A stretch of DNA of 64,000 bases from Asterella californica. Its lineage: Eukaryota; Streptophyta; Marchantiopsida; Marchantiales; Aytoniaceae. A program made the translations under genes and the position numbers. The first letter of the stretch is position 1, and each line of letters opens with the position of its first letter. This document shows positions 59,701 to 64,000 of the stretch, piece by piece. The stretch spans positions 3,410,001 to 3,474,000 of the forward strand of contig JAYKYS010000019.1 of assembly GCA_036924285.1 (NCBI GenBank). The letters are read 5' to 3'. The notes under the pieces were generated by a model. It was not told the DNA's origin. It did no database searches and was given only the letters and a program-made list of their open reading frames with translations.

Positions 59701-61540
59701 CGTCACATCGGAAAGGATCCTGTGGAGTGATACGCTACAGCTGGACGACTACTTGACGGGACCGTAGCTTATCTCAGAAGGTCAAGGACATTGAGGGAGA
59801 GAGGAGGATGAAGAGAAGAAAGCGGGAAACGAAAGTTTCCTCCCAACCGACCCAAGATTTTTGTGACCTGTCCAGCGAGGGGACGGTAAATGTACAGTCC
59901 GCCAGCACCTGCCTACAGATAGGGAGGGGCGAAGCCGCCACCGAAAGGTGGGCTGAAGCTCGTGAAGAGAGGAAAGCAGAGTAGATGGTGGGGGGAATGT
60001 CATCGAATGTCTTTACTATCGTACCTCCTCGGCCACTATTTCCGATTCTCCACATCATTTGCAGCACCATTCCGCTGATTAGAGTCCGTTTGCAGGAACT
60101 TTCGTGTACAGTAATATATTTGTAAGTTTGATTGAAGGGGAAGGTGCTGCCCGCCTGCAACAACCATCTGGAAACAGTAGTTCAGGATGGATCCTGTGAC
60201 ACATGACGTCAGGAAAACTGTTCGCGTTTAAAGTGAAGAAAGCCGCCTCTTCTTCAACCTATCAGATAAACCTCCTCTTCAAATTTCCGGCTTGTTTAAG
60301 TCAGGCTTACAGAATTCAGTAAAGGGAAAATAGAGAAAGAGGCAGGCTTACACGAAACAGGGAAGAACGAGAAGGTACTGTCAGTAAGTTGATGAAGTGA
60401 GCGAAATAGTGAAAGACAGAAATTCTACTGAAGGAATGAGAAGGAAAGAAGCCGCCTCCCCTTTTAACGTATGAAAGAAAGATACATATGTACAACTGTT
60501 TGGACGTTAAGTCGTGGAGTCACACAAGCCATGCCATGCCCAGTAGAGCGATGAAGGAAGTAAAGGCATGTAAAAGCTGCTGCAGCTGCTGGGGTTCAAG
60601 TGATAGAGAGGGCGGCACGCAGAGGAATTTGTGATTAAGAGAGGGAATCAGAATATCCCAGATTCGGTGCTCTGGCCCATACCAACTGAACATATCCTTA
60701 TATGGACTCCTGATGTGAAATGGAACCTAGTAACTGCGCGGGAGCTGAACTGAACTCAGTAGAGCATAGGACAGCGCAGCAGTATCAATCAATCAGGCAA
60801 TCAACTGGGATTCGGCATCAACCACATCCCGCATCACGACACGACTTGTCTCCGGTCGTAACTGACTGTGCTGCCGAAATGGACAGGTGCAGTGACGAAG
60901 CAGTCATCAGCTTGGCGATGGCCCACAAAGCTGGAGTATGATATCGGTGGGGGGGGGGGGAGGGGGGAAACCAGTCAACGCGTTTGTATGGAGCGAAGTC
61001 CAGAACAGCGCACGGAAGCAAGCACGGAAGCAAGGCAGCCTTCACTCACTGCAACGCATGCGTCGTGACACGGCTTCCAGGAAAATGATGGGGCCCCTGA
61101 TCTATCGCCACAGAGTGCCAAAAGCGTTATGCAGACAGGCTGTGCCATCTCAACAACACCCCCCAATTCGGGCTTGCCTCCTCCCCACCTCCCCACTCTG
61201 CCACTGCTTGCCCCTCCCCTCCCCTCCAGGCATCGCTTCCCTCCTTAGTAGTCGTTCCCTTCTTCCTCCTGCTGCTGGCCATGCTGTGGAATGGGGTTCT
61301 AACTTTCTAACCCCACCCACAAGTGGGAAGCTTTATTTCCCTTTTCTCTAATAAGCTGCTTTCCTGTTCGCTGTCTACTCCCCCTTCCAGCTAACAGCCG
61401 ACGGATAGGCGTGTGGAAGTATCGCCGTGACACTCGCCTTGTCTACACTATCCAGTCGCGCACAGCCAGATGCCTTGGAGCACTTTGGGGTTGGAGTGCT
61501 GACGCGGATTCCACCTTATCGTTTCCCTGTTACTCCAACA
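56750..61540. other. No gene identified
   Basis: Composition is close to that of the flanking genes rather than AT-rich, so exons could hide here. The best frames are 58396-58884 (minus, 162 codons) and 58173-58454 and 58295-58633 (plus). They overlap one another and show no domain I recognise. A G-run (60948-60966) and a C/T-rich tract (61150-61280) lie toward the EXORDIUM-like gene. Confidence 0.4.
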
Positions 61541-61547
61541 TACATAC

Positions 61548-61557
61548 TTATATAAAC
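61548..61557 (+). promoter_or_regulatory. TATA box of the EXORDIUM-like gene
   Basis: TTATATAAAC lies about 330 bp before the ATG at 61880, in a good TATA context followed by a pyrimidine-rich stretch. Transcription would start near 61580. Confidence 0.6.
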
Positions 61558-61879
61558 CCGCTCACTTCGGTCTTCCAGCATCCTTCTCAAATTCCTTCCT
61601 TCTTCTCCACAGCCAAGACTCTAGCCCACTACTATTGTGTACTGTAGTGTTTTTAAGTAGGACTACTAAAACTACGAGTGAATACTGGTTTTTCATTTTC
61701 TTTGAGAGAAGCGTACTCTGAACTCTCATTTTGCTCCTGGCGACCTCGTCCAGAAGGGTGGTGGTTCGATTGGTTGTACTGAGTTATCACAGGTATTGTT
61801 ACAGAACGATCGAACTAGTTGCTAGAAGCAAAGCAGCTCACTTAGCTCGGTTGGCTCGGTTTAGCTCCGTAGGAGATTG

Positions 61880-62911
61880 ATGGGTTCCATGGCAGCAGCT
61901 TGTCGGCCACTGTACCAAAGAATCACTGCGATGTGGATTCTGCTCTTGTGTGTGCTTGGGAACGTTGCAGCAGGTAATGTAGGGCCGATCTCTTCAGTAT
62001 TGCCGATGAGTGAGAGTGCACTGAATGGCGATGGGGGCATGAAACCTGAGAAATTAGTCGAGCCCGAACCGCTCGTTCTTACTTACCACAACGGGCCACT
62101 GCTCACTCAGCGGGCCAGCATTCCTGTGTATATTATCTGGTATGGTACATTCAGCACGGGGCAGAAGAGGATTATGAGTGACTTTTTTGCTTCCTTCGGA
62201 ACTCCTCTGCCTAAACCGTCGGTTAGCAGCTGGTGGAAGATAACGAGTGGATACACTGCCAGTGGAGCACCGGTTTCTCAGTCTCTGAAGGTCTTGAAGC
62301 AGGTTTCTGATGCTAAGTACTCGAAAGGGAAGGTTCTGAAGAATGCGGATCTCGAAGCTCTGATAGTGGGTTCTCTGTCACAGTTTCCTGCTAATCCTAG
62401 CGCAATTTACTTCATATTCACTGCTTCGGACGTCGATGTGGAGGACTTCTGCATGAACTCATGCGCATCACATTTTGCGACTGAACCGACGGCTGCCACT
62501 GGAAAGATGCAGCTGCCATATGTTTGGGTGGGGAATGCTGTCACTAAATGCGCCGGTATGTGTGCTTGGCCATTCGCTAAGCCTGCGTACGGGCCACCCG
62601 ATGCACCACTTCTGCCACCGAACGGGGACGTGGGCTTGGACGGCATGGTGATCAACACTGCAGCCATGATTGCCGGTACTGCCACCAATCCTTTCAACAC
62701 TGGTTACTACCAAGGTGACGCTGGATACCCATACGAGGCCGCCACAGCTTGTTCAGGAATGTATGGTGCTAATTCTTATCCAGGCTATCCCGGAGATTTA
62801 CTTGTAGACACCGCCACGGGAGCAAGTTACAATGCGGTTGGTGCCAACAAGAGGAAGTTTTTACTGCCTGCTTTATGGAATCCAGCTACGCAAAAGTGCA
62901 CCCCTCCTTAG
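61880..62911 (+). CDS. EXORDIUM/PHI-1 family secreted protein
   Basis: Plant EXO/PHI-1 (phosphate-induced) proteins are extracellular and linked to brassinosteroid- and carbon-dependent growth. This intronless ORF has 343 codons from the ATG at 61880; ATGs at 61889 and later are alternatives. The N-terminus is a signal peptide with the hydrophobic core MWILLLCVLGNVAAG (residues about 18-32). The family signature follows: LTYHNGPLLTQ, VYIIWYGTFS, SVSSWWKITSGY, then the DLEALI region, YFIFTASDVDVEDFC, LPYVWVGN, CAWPFAKP, PNGDVGLDGMVINTAAMIAG, ACSGMYG and GASYNAVGANKRKFLLPALW. Conserved cysteines are present and the length fits the family. The frame is intact, with a TATA box at 61548, so the gene is likely active. 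Which member it corresponds to cannot be told. Confidence 0.93.
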   Translation: MGSMAAACRPLYQRITAMWILLLCVLGNVAAGNVGPISSVLPMSESALNGDGGMKPEKLVEPEPLVLTYHNGPLLTQRASIPVYIIWYGTFSTGQKRIMSDFFASFGTPLPKPSVSSWWKITSGYTASGAPVSQSLKVLKQVSDAKYSKGKVLKNADLEALIVGSLSQFPANPSAIYFIFTASDVDVEDFCMNSCASHFATEPTAATGKMQLPYVWVGNAVTKCAGMCAWPFAKPAYGPPDAPLLPPNGDVGLDGMVINTAAMIAGTATNPFNTGYYQGDAGYPYEAATACSGMYGANSYPGYPGDLLVDTATGASYNAVGANKRKFLLPALWNPATQKCTPP

Positions 62912-64000
62912 AGTAGGTTCATCTAACATCACAGACACACAATGAGACTGGAAGCGGCAGGAAAGCAAAGCAATCGCCTCGGTTGAGTTCAAGTCACCCA
63001 CTCACTATAGTTTAGCACATTCATGGAACTATCATTAGTTCATAAGAGGACCCCGACTGTAGATAGCTGGTTGCAGCTCAATCAATCGCCGGTATTTTAG
63101 CGACTGCCTGGCGTAGAGTTGGAACGAAACATTTTGTACATATACGTCATAATTTGCTTTTCACGAACTTTCACAGAAGTGGAGGTCGTTCTTCCCATAC
63201 TCCTCTCCCGTCCGCGCTTTCACTTTTTCGACCATGTAAAAATTGTTTCTTCCACGTTGTCAACTTCTTAATTATTATCTTTCTAGAACAGAACCACTTT
63301 CTCTCTGGTTGCCTCAGTTCGGATGTCAGGGAAGCGTTGAATCTGCGCCAGATAGTGAGGATGTAACGAAAACGATTGCACTGCGTGTACCTTAGACAAC
63401 GAGCAACCAGGAAATGGGAACACGGCTTGTAGTGTTTTTACATTTCCTGTAAAACGTGAAAATGTCATCGACTCTGCTGAGTAGATGACAAATTCTCGGA
63501 TCAAGTCTGCTGAAAGAGCCGGTGGAAGAATTACGTCCCGCAGCTGCCTGATGCCAGGCCCAGAGCTTTGCCAACGAACGATCAGGTAGAGATTGTTGGG
63601 ACGACGAATATCTCAACACTGTCTATATCTGACACTTATCGGTTACGGCACTGCTCAAGGGAGCATCCTGGCCTTCAGCCTCTCAAGAAGAACAGCTCTC
63701 AAGACACACTGAAAGGAGCTGCTTGCTGGCTGAGTGCATCCTGTGAGAAAAGAGTAAAGCGGTTCATTCTTCTCTCGGAACTCACTGACGAAGTTCAAAC
63801 TCCTCCATCTCTGTAAACAGTCTCCATTCTAAATCTCTCCTCGGTACCTTTGCGTCGTGCCAGTAGGTTGTACAGAAGGAGAAGGAATAAGACCGTTGGG
63901 ACCGAGGTCGTATTCAGCGCCAGCCTAGATCCGGCATCCCGTGTAATGTGCCCCTGCAACTTTTCTGAAAATGCAGGGGAAGTAGAGAATGCGTGGGATA
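62912..64000. other. 3' flank of the EXORDIUM-like gene; no further gene seen
   Basis: The 3' UTR presumably lies in the first few hundred bases. No polyadenylation signal is assigned with confidence. Remaining frames are short and overlap on both strands. Confidence 0.4.

Noticed and set aside
60948..60966. Poly-G run as a G-quadruplex regulator
   Set aside because: A single homopolymer-like run; no spaced G-tracts that would define a specific structure.
62407..62713. Minus-strand frames inside the EXORDIUM-like gene
   Set aside because: Antisense shadows of a conserved coding sequence.
1..64000. CRISPR arrays, rRNA and tRNA genes
   Set aside because: No regularly spaced repeat-spacer array, no rRNA motif and no paired A- and B-box with a cloverleaf was seen; GGTTC-like hits were isolated. 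The genome is eukaryotic, so CRISPR is not expected.

Overview
The window looks like nuclear DNA from a land plant, most likely a bryophyte (liverwort or moss). Three host genes are recognisable, all of plant type: a P-class PPR protein with an SMR-like C-terminus, the Mediator subunit MED9, and a secreted EXORDIUM/PHI-1 family protein. They have ordinary GT-AG introns or none, and sit in a large amount of decayed transposon DNA. Initiator-Met primer sites, Ty3/gypsy gag-pol and a Replitron-type HUH endonuclease fit a bryophyte. The species is an inference; no organelle or bacterial signature is visible.

Layout. 0-3 kb: unidentified exon-like pieces, two of them similar and in opposite orientation. 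3.1-5.6 kb: a decayed Replitron-type HUH endonuclease (minus) beside a Lys/Arg/Glu-rich coding relic (plus). 5.6-9.7 kb: AT-rich, partly tandemly duplicated DNA without genes. 10.4-11.3 kb: one kelch-like and one unidentified exon candidate (minus). 13.1-14.0 kb: the 3' end of a dead LINE. 14.5-17.5 kb: the PPR-SMR gene (minus, four coding exons resolved). 18.8-37.6 kb: a nested graveyard of Ty3/gypsy elements. It holds one 5' LTR with primer site and gag, a second primer site with a ~130-codon leader ORF, a gag split by a ~4.2 kb mosaic insertion, a second unrelated gag-protease lineage, a 1.3 kb inverted repeat, a nearly complete minus-strand gag-pol, and an integrase fragment. 37.6-41.7 kb: AT-rich, with a fossil CCHC gag. 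43.1-44.9 kb: MED9. 45-56 kb: AT-rich, repeat-laden, with a 283-bp MITE and several perfect hairpins. 56-61 kb: no gene identified. 61.5-62.9 kb: TATA box and intronless EXORDIUM-like gene.

Working together. The host genes are unrelated: organelle RNA metabolism (PPR-SMR, by family), transcription (MED9) and apoplastic growth signalling (EXO-like). Several nonsense codons in the elements fit C-to-T change (CAG to TAG, TGG to TAG/TGA on the opposite strand), as expected for long-methylated, silenced DNA. The most notable items are the Replitron relic in a plant genome, a small ORF placed between primer site and gag in three copies, and the foldback made of LTR-like sequence.
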